A stretch of 64,000 nucleotides of DNA from positions 806,001 through 870,000 of the forward strand of contig MU839831.1 of assembly GCA_030411725.1 (NCBI GenBank). The letters are read 5' to 3'. Under the pieces are notes generated by a model, which was not told the DNA's origin, did not search any database, and saw only the letters and a list, made by a program, of their open reading frames with translations. A program made the translations under genes and the position numbers. The DNA is from Echria macrotheca (taxonomy: Eukaryota; Ascomycota; Sordariomycetes; Sordariales; Schizotheciaceae). Every line of letters starts with the position of its first letter. Within the stretch, counting starts at the first letter, position 1. Positions 47,813 through 58,127 of this stretch are shown here, piece after piece.

Positions 47813-50800
47813 TTACTCGACGCCGTTGATATCCATCTCGTTGATGGCCCAGGACTTGTCGACCCAGTCCCGTCTCTCACCCAGGAATACAAGACGCCCT
47901 GCCTCTTTGGCCAGGCCGTCCACGATATATGATTGCGCCGCCTCCCGGACTTGGTCCTTGGTGACGTCCAAAAGCTGCTCACGCCGCTTTTGCTTCATCT
48001 CTTCCGTGATACCGTAGAGGAAATTGCTCATTCCCTCCTCATTCACGGCCCTTGGCGCGTCAACTCCCTGGAACACCGAGATTTTGGCATCTTCGAGGTC
48101 GCGGTCAGACCATTTCTTGTCCACTGCCCATTGCCCGGCGTTTTGCATGATTTTGATGGTGTTGAGTGGGTTCGGGTCGCGATAAGAGTAGAACCCGAAG
48201 ACGCCATCGAGCGCTCGAGAGTACGCTCCACCACCATACGCCCCGCCCTTTTCTCGAATTTCGTGATGAAGGTGCTTGTGTGTGAGAAGTTGAGAAAGGA
48301 TCTGTAGCGGTGCGCCTTGCGACGAGGTGTACGAGACCGTGGGGAGTGCCAGGGCGCCGTAATACACCTGGTATGGCAAGGGAAAGAAAGATTTAATGTT
48401 CTTGGAGAACTGGGGCCGGCTTTGGCTTGGGAACGTAACCGGGCTCGAAGGTAGCGAGCTTAGAAAGCCGGACAAAGCATTGGCGTTATCGCTCACGGTC
48501 TCGCTATCGCAGGTGATGGCGGCGCGAAGCTTCCCTGCCACGGCTACTTGCTGGATTTTCTTCAGCTTCGCGATGACGTCCTCTAGCGAGTCGGACTCTG
48601 GTCGATGGGCGAGACTCGTGATCAGCTTGACCTGGGACAGACCGCTGACCTGCTCCTTTAGGAAAGAATCCCACGACAGTCCCGCCTCTGCCGCTCTTCG
48701 CGCATAAGCATGCCCTGACGAGGCAATGTCGTTCACAACCCCATCGGCAGAAGCTTGGAGCAGCTGTCGGATTTGCTGTGACGCTTCTGGGCTGTCAAAG
48801 TTTGTGTCCACGATGAGCTTTCGCAACAGCTCAAACATGGTCGGCACATTGCGATCCAGTGCCATGCCCGAAAAGATGAGCCCCTCGGTAGCCCGAGTGA
48901 AATCTGCCGGGTGCGATGCTGAGTGGTAGCCGACAGAGACTCCTCCCGTCTTGAGCTTTATCAGGTCCTCTAGCTGCTCCATCGACATGTCTTTTGTTCC
49001 CAGCCGCATGATCGAGTCGGTAAAAAGCGGAATCAAGCTGCGAAGGTCGTCGGGCAAGGACTCGAGTACGTTAATCGCGCGGAAGTAGGTTAGGCCATTG
49101 GTTGGCGCCTCACGCCACTGAATGTCGGCTCGGTCCGTCGTCTCGTTTCTCAAAACAACCGGTTCCTTCCGTCGTGGTATATCGGCAACATGGACACTAG
49201 GAAGGCAGCTGAGATCCTCCGTGTTCGTCTTGCTCTGCTCGGCCAGAAGTTCCAGCTCTCGCGCCTCCAATGCCTTCTGGGCCTGTTCCATGCCTCCGGA
49301 TTTCTCCACTTGTTGCGAAATCTTGGCAGTGAGCCTTGCTTCTTCTTCCGCGGCGAGATCCTGCCCAAAGGTTGCCGAGGGGGCCATCGTGAAGCTCAAG
49401 GTATTGTCGTTCAACAAATACTTGTCCACGAGACCCTCGAGATACCCCTCCTTTGCGAATTCCTTCTCAAATGCTGCAATTGTGTCGTTCCAAGCCAGGG
49501 AATCGAACGGATCGACACCCGTAAACCACTTCGGCTTCAAGCGATGGAGTAACGACATGCCAAAGTTCGCGGTCTTGTGTTTCAGCCCTAGTTCGAGCTG
49601 GTGCAGATAACCATCGATTTTTGACCGATCAAACCCCTTTTCCCGCGCATCGCGGAGAATCTCTTGCACTCTTGTTTTCAGCTTCGGAACATCCGCCTCT
49701 TGAACACCCGTCAACCCTATGGAGAAGATGCCAAGTTTCCCAGAGCTATCATATCCAGTATTCGGTGTCCAGTCCGTGCCAAGGCCTGTCTCGATCAATC
49801 CCTTGTAGAAAGGCGACCCGTACCCGTCCACGAGCAGAGCCGAAATCAGAGAAAGCGAGAACGATTCGACAATGTTTGTAGTGTCCCCGAGCACCCAAGA
49901 AACTGACGTCTTGAACTGTTTGTTGGGGTCAACAAGAGGGTCGACAGGGCCGAAGAGGTGAACCTCCCTCGGGCCGCTGCTGAGATCGATGGGCCGGTGA
50001 ATAGTCGGATCGCCCCTGATTCTTTCGAACGCCGAGAGTTGCGCATCGATCTCCCTCAGATGGTCCGCGAGAGGCATGTCGCCGTAAGTGAATACCTTCG
50101 CATTGCTGGGGTGATAGTGCTCTGCGTGGAACTTCTTGAGCTGTTGGTAGGTGAGATCGGTGATCTTTTGGGGATCGCCACCCGAGTTGTTGATATCCGG
50201 GAAAATGTGGTCTTGGAATCGAATATAGAAAAGATAGCCAGCGTCCGACATTTGGCCCTTCATCTCGTTGTACACGACGCCCTTGAACACCAGTTTCCTA
50301 TCCTCGGGTTTCGCCTCGCCATCGGCGGCAACGATAGCCTGGGGGTTCTCTGGGCCCACGCGCCAGCCTTCTTGGGTGAAGTCGGACTCTTTCAGCAGCG
50401 GGCGCAGCGTCGCATCCAGGTAAACAGACATCAGGTTCTTGAAATCCTGGGCGTTGGTCGTCGCAAACGGGTAGAAGGTGTGGTCGGAAGCCGTGAAGGC
50501 ATTCATGAAATTGGACAGCGTTCGAGGGAGCATCTTGAAGAAGGGGTCTCGAATTGGGTACCTATCAAGACGTAAGCGGGTGATCATCTGCAACAACATA
50601 TCGAACTTACTTCTCGCTGCCACAGAGAGTCGTGTGCTCCAGGATGTGGGGGACACCCGTGTCATCCGGAGGGTTTGTTTTGAAGCCGATGGAGAAAACA
50701 TTGTTGCTGTCGTCGCGGGCAATGTGCAAATGCTCTGCTCCGGTCTTGTCGTGTTGGAGATGCAGCGCCGTCAACTCGAGCTCCGGGACGTGCTTCGATC

Positions 50801-50900
50801 TCAGCAAGGTGAAGCCATGGAGCTTCTCGCCGGGTTTCGGCAGCTGCGAGAGCTCCGTGACAGCTTGTCGCGCAGCGCCCTTGGCTGCATTTCGAAGCAT
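47813..50900 (-). CDS. cym1: Mitochondrial presequence peptidase Cym1/PreP (M16C)
   Basis: Degrades cleaved presequences and other short peptides in the mitochondrial matrix or intermembrane space. Exons 50900-50611 and 50561-47813; intron 49 bp; 1012 aa. The N-terminus MLRNAAKGAARQAV is basic and amphipathic, a targeting peptide. HxxEH zinc motif is H85-I-L-E88-H89 followed by TTLCGSEKYP, split by the intron at the Lys codon. M16C-specific parts are visible: FMNAFTASDHTFYPF, GWRVGPENP, a charged hairpin linker (about 490-545, FGQDLAAEEEARLTAKI) and EKGGAYGGGAYSRALDG near the C-terminus, which carries the Arg/Tyr of the active chamber. Length matches fungal Cym1. The upstream frame is open for about 100 bp but meets a stop without another ATG, which fixes the start. 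Confidence 0.95.
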
Positions 50901-51819
50901 TTCCGTCGTCCGGGGCAGCCGTGGCCGCCGTGTCGAGCTCGTTGTCGACGTAACAAGAGTGTTGACGCGGTCGATGGAAGGCTGACGAGCAAAGGAGACC
51001 TTGGATGAGAGGGAAATTTGGTAGGCGAAGGTCAGTGGCGTCGACGTTGTGTTAGATCAGTACGTCAAGACTCGGCAATTTCACCAAGTCTCTTCTTGTA
51101 CTACTTTATTTCGGGAGCTCGGAAGCGATTGGCCACCCCTTAGCTGACTCAAGGCTGGCCGATTAACCAGCGGCAAACGGTTGGAGCTCCACTCTCAGTT
51201 TTGCAACAGTTCCAGGTTCGCCGGCAAGTTTCTCGTTCGAACTGCGCAGCCCGGATATAAGACTATATAGAAGCCATTGGATGAGAGCAGGCCAACCAAT
51301 GTCCTGAATATTCGCCGGACAGTTTGACTGTAGATAATGGCAGATTTTGGTAGATAAATCATGATGCAGAACACAAGGCAGCAGGGGGGACCAGCGCTGA
51401 AAATCCAGCGTCGCGTGCTTTTTGATGGGTGTTTTTACAGCAGGGTGGCCGCCGAGACAGGTGACGACGTGGCCCGCTGGAAGAGACAAGCAGCTGAGCC
51501 GGCCATCAGGGCATCCACACCCCAGACCCAAGTCCGTGCGGGCTCCGGCGAACGCAGGCAATTTGCGTGCCATGCAGTGTGATTAACCGACGCCATCCAG
51601 AGTTGAACCTCCTCTCGCATCTCAAAGTCTGTCGTTTCGAGTCGCCCGATCCACCGCGAACCCGCACGACCACGAGAGCCACTGCAGCACGCGCCGTCGC
51701 GACGACTCCGGAGTTGCCCGTCTCGCAGGCCTTGCAGGCGGAACTGAAGGGTCTGCAGTCCCCACCTGCCGCCAGCCTCTGCGTGCTTACCACTCGCCGC
51801 TGCAAACGACAGCACAGTG
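50901..51819. promoter_or_regulatory. Divergent promoter region cym1 / taxilin
   Basis: 919 bp between divergent start codons. Open frames on both strands at 51163-51947 overlap each other and lack domains. No factor site assigned. Confidence 0.45.
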
Positions 51820-53625
51820 ATGTCGAGTGCCAACCCCCTCGTGACCTCTGCCACGGCCGCTCCGCGACCCTCGACGCCCATGGCCAATGGAGTCGCCAAC
51901 CCGCCCATGCCGGATACGCCTCCCGTCAATGGGCACGTCTCCCACAATCACGACGCCCGTCCGGCGCCGACTGCTCCCGCCGCCATGACCGGAAAGAAGG
52001 GGAAACAGAAAAAGGCGCCCGAGCCGACCGAGGCCTCGAAGCTCATCGCCGCCCGCATATCCCAGCTCGAGATGGATGCCGCCGGTGAGAAGGACCAGGA
52101 GGCCGAAATTGGTGCGTTCTAGCCCGCGTCTTGTGTTGCTGCTGCGATTGGATATATGGGGGGATGGCGCAAACGGGTCAGGGTCGAGGATTTCAAGTGC
52201 TGCGATGCAAATAGCACCCGCATCTTGATCCTCACCGGGCTATTGCTAGTCTCGTTTCTTCGGGGATGGAAAGCCAGGGACTAACCGGCGGCGCATGGAC
52301 AGAACGAGAAGTTAAGAAGGCCAACCGCGAACTCCACAGCGCCACATCGCGCATGAGCGACATCCAAAAGATTGAGCATCTTACGAAGCGCTGCTCAGAT
52401 CTTTTGTACGAGATGAAACGGCATGAGCGAGAGAGTATCAAGAATAAGAAACGGGGCGACCAGCTTCAGAAGGACAAGGATAACACCCGCAACGAACTGA
52501 ACAAGACCACGTCGCTCAAGGAAAAACTCGAGAAGTTGTGCCGCGAGCTTCAGAAAGAGAACAACAAGCTCAAGGTTCGTCTGTGCGGGACGTACAGTAG
52601 CTGAGATGCTGACGGCATGATGGGGTAGAACGAGAACAAGACGCTGTCCGATACCCAGGTTCGGAGCCAGAACTCGTGGGACGAAAGATACTCGGCACTC
52701 CAGCGCCGGATGGATGACTACCAAGAGGAGAAAGATACGCCCGGCAAACAGGTGGTGGACATGGAGATAGACGAGCTGTATGAGGCCCGCGCTGAGCTGC
52801 TTTTGACAGTCTGTACTAACTTCTCCATGCGTTAGTTTCCGCCAACGATTCAAGTCACTAATCGAGCAATATGAACTCCGAGAGCTGCATTTCCATTCGC
52901 AGATGCGCACAAAGGAGCTAGAGGTGCAGTTCAACATGGCTCGGTTCGAGAAGGAAAAGAAGAACTATGAGTCAGAACTGGCACGTTCCCGGCAGCTAAA
53001 TTCGCAGGTGCAAACTTTCTCTAAAACGGAAGCCGAGTTGCGACAACAACTCAACGTCTACGTGGAGAAATTCAAGCAGGTTCGATAGCCCGTCAACGGT
53101 AGACTGGACCACCGCGTTAACACAATGCAGGTCGAGGACACGCTGAACAACAGCAATGACTTATTCCTGACTTTCCGGAAAGAGATGGAGGACATGTCCA
53201 AGAAGACCAAGCGGCTGGAACGTGACAATGAGAATCTCAAAAGGAAGCACGAGCAGGTCAACGGGAACATCTTGAAGATGGCCGAGGAGAGGAACAAGAA
53301 CCTGGGGGAGATTGAGGATCTGCGGAAGAAGCTCGATAAGCTGAACGGCATCATCAAGCAGATGCAGCAGCAGGGTCGAGGCATACCGCAGGGCATGACG
53401 GGGCAGGTGGAAAATGGGTATGCCGAGGGGGAGAGCGGTATGGCGGATGACAGCGAGTACGAGGACGAGTACGACGAAGGGGAAGACGAGGACGTGAGCG
53501 ACGGGGACGAATATGACGACGAAACGGAGGACGAGGTCAACCATGCCACGGCACAGCCCCAGCCGTACGGTCCGGAGCGGCCGCCTATGACCGCAGCTGC
53601 TGCCACTACGAACGGCCATCGCTAG
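51820..53625 (+). CDS. Taxilin family coiled-coil protein
   Basis: Taxilins are long coiled-coil proteins that bind syntaxins and take part in vesicle traffic in animals; the fungal role is little known. Exons 51820-52111, 52303-52574, 52629-52777, 52836-53079, 53131-53625; introns 191, 54, 58 and 51 bp; 483 aa. A disordered Pro/Ala-rich N-terminus with a lysine patch (KKGKQKK, about 60) is followed by near-continuous coiled coil from about 75 to 410, including IEHLTKRCSDLLYEMKRHER and the taxilin-like LCRELQKENNKLK, FRQRFKSLIEQYELRE, RSRQLNSQVQTFSKTEAELR. The C-terminus is strongly acidic (DSEYEDEYDEGEDEDVSDGDEYDD). The first intron is unusually long. The last exon may be alternatively spliced, giving a different C-terminus (see 53494-53832). 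Confidence 0.9.
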
Positions 53626-53832
53626 GAAAGAGGTCTCGAGGCGGGAGCAGAGAGCAGCGGAAAGGCGCTCGGCTACCCAAGCCCCGGCTACCTTTACGAC
53701 ATCCGTGCCAGGCAGCTAGTGCGCGTCTCTTCGAGGTTTGTCGTGGACCAGACGAAGGAGCCGGGGCCAGCGCCGGAGCCGGAACCGGAGCCGGAGAGGA
53801 AGGCGGCTGCCTTTATGGTGAAACATTACTAG
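53494..53832 (+). other. Possible alternative intron and C-terminal extension of taxilin
   Basis: After the taxilin stop (TAG 53623-53625) the same frame is open for 68 codons to TAG at 53830-53832, with coding-like content (GYPSPGYLYDIRARQLVRVS, FVVDQTKEPGP, a PEPEPEPE run, ending FMVKHY). The stop itself is the AG of CGCTAG. A consensus donor GTGAGC begins at 53494 exactly in phase 0. Removing 53494-53625 (132 bp) would join the acidic tail in frame to the extension, a 507-aa isoform. Retention gives the 483-aa form. Stop-codon readthrough would give a 551-aa product and is the alternative. Confidence 0.45.
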
Positions 53833-54121
53833 GCCGTGCCGGCCGTCCGATTGTCAAGAATACATGGGACGGCAACAGAACAATACTTCCGCCCCGCCCC
53901 TGCCGCCACATGGCTGTCACCAGGATAGTCTGGGTAATAAGCGTAGCGTGCCGTTTTACATGGCCGAATAATTGTCAGATAACACCAGCGCTGTATAGCT
54001 AGGGAACTACCTAACTGTATTGAGATCACTTTGTGGGACTTGCTAGATTCCCTACCTAAATCATACCACTCACTTTACTTGACACAAGTCTTTGAGGAAG
54101 AACGAAGGAAAGGAAAGGGGG
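53833..54121. other. Convergent 3' intergenic region
   Basis: Short region between the convergent taxilin and two-TM protein genes. Contains AT-richer sequence expected of 3' UTRs. Nothing else seen. Confidence 0.4.
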
Positions 54122-55255
54122 TTACCACCCCGAGCGATGAAATGTCCTAGCACGTCTCCTCTTGAGACCAGGTGATAATGTTTTGGATTTGTGGTTGAAG
54201 GGGGTTTGGTTGTCGTCGCCAGATGTGTCCCCGTCGTAGTATACCGAAGGTGATGCATTCGAAGAGTTGACCGTGGCGAGGTGTGAGTGTCGACGGCGGC
54301 GACGTTTGGCTTCGGCGCGGGAGCGGATTGTACTACTTGTACCGGTGCCGGTGGCTGCAGTCCTTCCCGCCGTGTTCCAACTCGCTGTCCGTGATGATGA
54401 TAAGATGTGCTGGCGTGTCGCGGGCGACGAGCGTAGCGGTAAACACTGAGCCGAGTTGGTCAAGGTATCGGATCCAGCAGACCAGGAAGAATATAAAGCG
54501 GCCAAAATCTCCCACAATGCCCATGGCGTGACGACGAGGAAGAGGATAAAAAGTCCCAAGCCACCACCGCCAAATCCCAGAGTATCCTCATCATCACCCC
54601 CGCCGAAAAGAACTCCAAGGCGAATCATGACCACCCGGTGAAGAGCCCGCTCCAAGATCTCAATCACGACTCCCATCGCAGGATTCCAGTTACCCCAAAC
54701 ACACTCGCCGCCACCAGACCGGCTCTTCCACCACCTCCTCCTTTTGGTTGAATGTCCTTCAGGATCAAAGAACCCCGGCGGTGCATCAAGCGTCCTATTC
54801 GACTCCCACACGCCCTTACATGCCGCCGCCGCTGCCACCCCCGCCGCCGCCCCCGACGACGACGAAGACGTCCGTCGCGACTCGCAGTACTCCAGAAAAT
54901 CCTTGGCCGAAGTCCACTCCGCCAGCGCCGTCTGGCGGTGCGCGTCGAGGGCCGAGGCGAGGGTTGGCCAGAGGGCGATGCAGGAGAGGATGAGGGCTAT
55001 GGGGGCTAGGGACTTGAGTAGGAGGGAAAAGATGCGTTTGGTTAGTGGTGGGATGGAGGATTGGGATTCGATGTCGTAGTGTTGTTCCAGGGTGGTGACG
55101 AGGTGGGATGGATGGTGGTCATGGTGTCTGGTGGTGGTTATGTTGTCTGAACATGATGGATCCTGCCCGGCTGAGGAGTGATGCGTCGGAGACGGTGATG
55201 CAGTCTCCGGTGGTGGTGGTGGGAGTTCCTCTTCTGGGATTTGTATCGCCATCAT
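54122..55255 (-). CDS. Hypothetical two-TM membrane protein
   Basis: Single-exon frame, 377 aa from the first in-frame ATG (a Met pair, MMAIQIPEEELPPPPP); the open frame upstream starts only with TTG. Proline- and histidine-rich N-terminus, a hydrophobic segment at about 76-98 (LAPIALILSCIALWPTLASAL), a loop of about 130 residues with Ser and Ala runs and two Trp-rich patches, a second hydrophobic segment at about 232-256 (GLFILFLVVTPWALWEILAALY), then a basic Ser/Thr-rich tail with RRRRRHSH. Family not recognised. The tail past about 258 is of low quality; another frame there (54333-54524) also looks protein-like, so an unseen intron or frame change near 54500 is possible. Confidence 0.6.
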   Translation of the reverse strand: MMAIQIPEEELPPPPPETASPSPTHHSSAGQDPSCSDNITTTRHHDHHPSHLVTTLEQHYDIESQSSIPPLTKRIFSLLLKSLAPIALILSCIALWPTLASALDAHRQTALAEWTSAKDFLEYCESRRTSSSSSGAAAGVAAAAACKGVWESNRTLDAPPGFFDPEGHSTKRRRWWKSRSGGGECVWGNWNPAMGVVIEILERALHRVVMIRLGVLFGGGDDEDTLGFGGGGLGLFILFLVVTPWALWEILAALYSSWSAGSDTLTNSAQCLPLRSSPATRQHILSSSRTASWNTAGRTAATGTGTSSTIRSRAEAKRRRRRHSHLATVNSSNASPSVYYDGDTSGDDNQTPFNHKSKTLSPGLKRRRARTFHRSGW

Positions 55256-55618
55256 CAAGTCAAGAAAGTCACATTTTCTAGAGAATGGAAGGAGAGCATG
55301 GGTACGTAAGGTAGCCAGCGGATTATATTCTCCAACGGCGGCAAGGCTAGGAGCACACTGCCCCGGACTACGTACGCCTCGGGCAACGAACAACCACCAC
55401 GTAGTATGCAAGTCGATCAGGGACAGGCAGCATGACAAGCAAAACCGGTTGATTGGCAGATTCTCACCGCAAGGCGACGATTTCGCGCCCCTTTGGGAAC
55501 AGCTTGCAGAGCCGCACTGATAAAAGCTGCGGGTTCACTCTCTCTATCACAGTCGCACGAGGCTGCAGCCTCATCACCTCCCCGAACGCCCGGCCAGTGT
55601 GTGAAAGAGTCCATGACC
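55256..55618. other. Short intergenic region between tandem minus-strand genes
   Basis: 363 bp. Contains the promoter of the two-TM gene and the 3' end of the upstream gene. An open frame from the upstream gene in another register runs to 55464 (see findings). Confidence 0.4.
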
Positions 55619-57008
55619 TCAGCGTGTTCTTGTCCGAATTGGAAAACTCCAAGAAATCGAATATGGCCAGATGACTCGGGGTTTCTGTGGTGGTGGTTTT
55701 TCGGAAGACGACTGTGCCAGGAACCCCTGGAGTTTCCACAGCAGCATCTCGAGCCTCATGCTCCTGTCCCGGCTTACGAGGAACAACGATCCACTACGGA
55801 AGATAGACGTCTTCTTCCTCAGTAACGCGATGTTCTCATCCCCAAGGAGGACACGCATGTCGTGGATGGGTATCACACCCCCCCTTCTTCGCTGCTCCCG
55901 AGGCAAAATCGACAGTTGCGGCAGCGACGACGGAATCGGCGGGCCTGGCTCTCCACTGCCTCCCAATGCCAACAAGCAGACTGGCTTGAGGTGCTTGTGT
56001 GCGTCTTCCCACGTGTCGCATCTCGTGATGTAGAGACGGTCTTCCTTCGCGACGAGGTTGTCGAGGTACTGCAAATACAGCATGATCCGATGTCTCATGG
56101 CGTCTAACAAGAGAGAAGGGGTCCCATCTAGCCATTTGATGTCGGTCATGTTGGACGGGAGAGGTTTGCCGCTGAAAGTTCTTCGAATCAGCATTACGTG
56201 CTTTTGTTTGTACTGCGAGCCCGGGGCGTTGATCTTGTTTAGCAAGTCTTCCCTGAAAGAAAAGTAGCCACTGGCATCGCCGTGGATATCTGGCCAGGGC
56301 TGGAACCGGTCTGCGGCTGTTGTTCTATCCTGTGTCGATTCGAGTTGAGGAGTGCTACTCGATGTTTGAGTTTCTGGCCGGCTTTCCTCGTCATTGGGAG
56401 ATATTGCTTCGTCTGCTGATGGCGTTGATGGAACCTCTTCGAACCACATTTCTGTGGCTGGGAGGAACTCGTTTCCAGGAACAGTAGGGAAAAAACGAGA
56501 TCCGCCGTCAGGAAGCGTGACTACTTTGAATTTTTGCAGGAAGAAGGCGGGTAGTACTGCTTCCGTGCCAACACACATCCTTACGTTTGTTGCCAACATT
56601 TGAGCTGGAAATCATTAGGCCATGGGTAAGGAGAATGGGGAAGACAGAGAGTAACCTGCCATAGGGATTCCGGAGGAGTTTTTGTTGGAATGGTGTTCTC
56701 TTGCCCGTCTGCTTTGGTTTCATTTGTTTGAACTTTCGCTTGACCTCGTGGTATTTTGGGTTCATTAATGGTGAAAGAGGCAAGTCGCCGATGGCCGTCT
56801 TGACTGCGTTGCCTTCTGGATCTACCTCCGGCGCAGCTTCGTAGCTTGGCCAAGGAGTTGGCGATGTCTCTTCATGCAGCTTCCCATCATGTTCCGTTCT
56901 CCTGTTGAGAGAAGTTTTATACGATCTTCGAGAGGCTAATAAGCCATGTACAGACTGGCGACATGATACGGTCCGTAATGGATTGACACAGGCACATTTG
57001 AGCGCCAT
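55619..57008 (-). CDS. Conserved fungal protein, probably mitochondrial
   Basis: Function not recognised. Exon 1 57008-56660, intron 56659-56605 (55 bp), exon 2 56604-55619; 444 aa. The N-terminus (MALKCACVNPLRTVSCRQSV, then ASRRSYKTSLNRR) is rich in Arg/Ser/Cys and without acidic residues for about 38 positions, as in mitochondrial presequences. The join gives LLRNPYAQMLATNVRMC-GTEAVLPAFFLQKF, a block I recall from fungal proteins of this kind (NPYA-ALATP-R). It needs a GC donor (TATG/GCAGGT); the nearby GT would shift the frame. The rest includes WLDGTPSLLLDAMRHRIMLY and ITRCDTWEDAHKHLKPVCLLAL. It shares a 256-bp divergent promoter with mitochondrial clpP, which supports the location. The last about 25 residues (after LLWKLQGFLAQ) are uncertain. 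Confidence 0.72.
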
Positions 57009-57264
57009 TATTGCTGGTGTATAAACATGAGTTCACAGGGAAGTTGGGAAGTCGGGAAATTGAAGCTTCAGCTGTCACAGCTGTCAGGTAAGCTTGGAGC
57101 GAAGAGGTCAGTGCTCCATGCGCCCCACAGCAGCTCTCAAGCCAGCCAAGCCAAGCCGCCAATCGACAACCGCCGTTGAGAGCTCCACTCCGTCGAGAAC
57201 ATCGCGACAAACAACACCGCTTCCCACGCACGACCTGACCGGCGACAGACCCAGGACCGCGATA
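57009..57264. promoter_or_regulatory. Shared bidirectional promoter, mitochondrial gene pair
   Basis: Only 256 bp separate the two start codons. It contains a direct repeat AGCTGTCA AGCTGTCA-like (CAGCTGTCACAGCTGTCAG, about 57071-57089) near the middle of the left half. A common regulatory region is likely from the spacing; the factor is unknown. Confidence 0.6.
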
Positions 57265-58127
57265 ATGAATTCCCAACGCGCAGCATCGAGGCTGCTTAGG
57301 AGGATAACCGCGACGCAATGCCGAAAGTTCTCACAGTACGGGGCGCCTCCAGGCGCAAGCAGACCAGCTGCCTCGATTCCAATGCCCTACATCACCGAAG
57401 TCACTGTGCGCCTCTTACCACCCTCTGCCATTGATTGTTGCTAACCATTTGATAGTCGGGAGGATGGCGGACTTGTATGTTACCAGCGAAGAACTTCGGT
57501 TGCAGATGCTAACCGGATTGCGAAGCCGACATCTTTTCCAAGCTACTACAGGAACGAATAATATGCCTTAACGGTCCGATAGATGATACAGTATCTGCCG
57601 CTATCGTCGCGCAGCTTCTATGGCTCGAGTCCGACAACCCCGACAAGCCAATCACCATGTACATCAACTCGCCCGGTGGTGAGGTCAGCTCAGGGCTGGC
57701 CATCTACGATACGATGACCTATATCAAGTCGCCGGTATCAACTGTCTGTGTGGGTGCGGCTGCTTCCATGGCCGCCACCCTACTCCTCGGCGGCGAGGCG
57801 GGCAAGAGATATGCGCTTCCCCACAGCACTATCATGGTTCACCAACCGCTTGGCGGTACGAGAGGTCAGGCCTCGGACATCCTGATATACGCGAACCAGA
57901 TCCAGAGGTTGCGGGAGCAGATCAACAAGCTGGTGCAGCGGCACCTCAACAAGTCGTTCGGGTACGAGAAGTACGACATTGCCGCCATCAATGACATGAT
58001 GGAGCGAGACAAGTACCTCACGGCTGAAGAGGCACGGGAGTACGGCATCGTCGACGAGATTCTGTACTCGAGGGTCAAGGAGGACGGCAAGCCTGCCGCG
58101 ACCGACTCGAAAGGGCCGTTGCCATGA
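57265..58127 (+). CDS. clpP: Mitochondrial ATP-dependent Clp protease proteolytic subunit ClpP
   Basis: Serine peptidase of the matrix ClpXP machine. Exons 57265-57405, 57456-57474 (19 nt), 57526-58127; introns 50 and 51 bp, both with CTAAC branch sites; 253 aa. The start ATG gives a basic presequence (MNSQRAASRLLRRITATQCRK). The join yields MPYITEVTSGGWRTSDIFSKLL and then ICLNGPIDDTVSA, as in all ClpPs. Catalytic triad: Ser134 (GAAASMAA), His159 (MVHQPLGG) and Asp215 (MERDKYL). The handle helix (QRLREQINKLVQRH) is intact and the short C-terminal tail is Lys/Pro-rich. Yeasts lack ClpP, so its presence fits a filamentous ascomycete. Confidence 0.94.
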
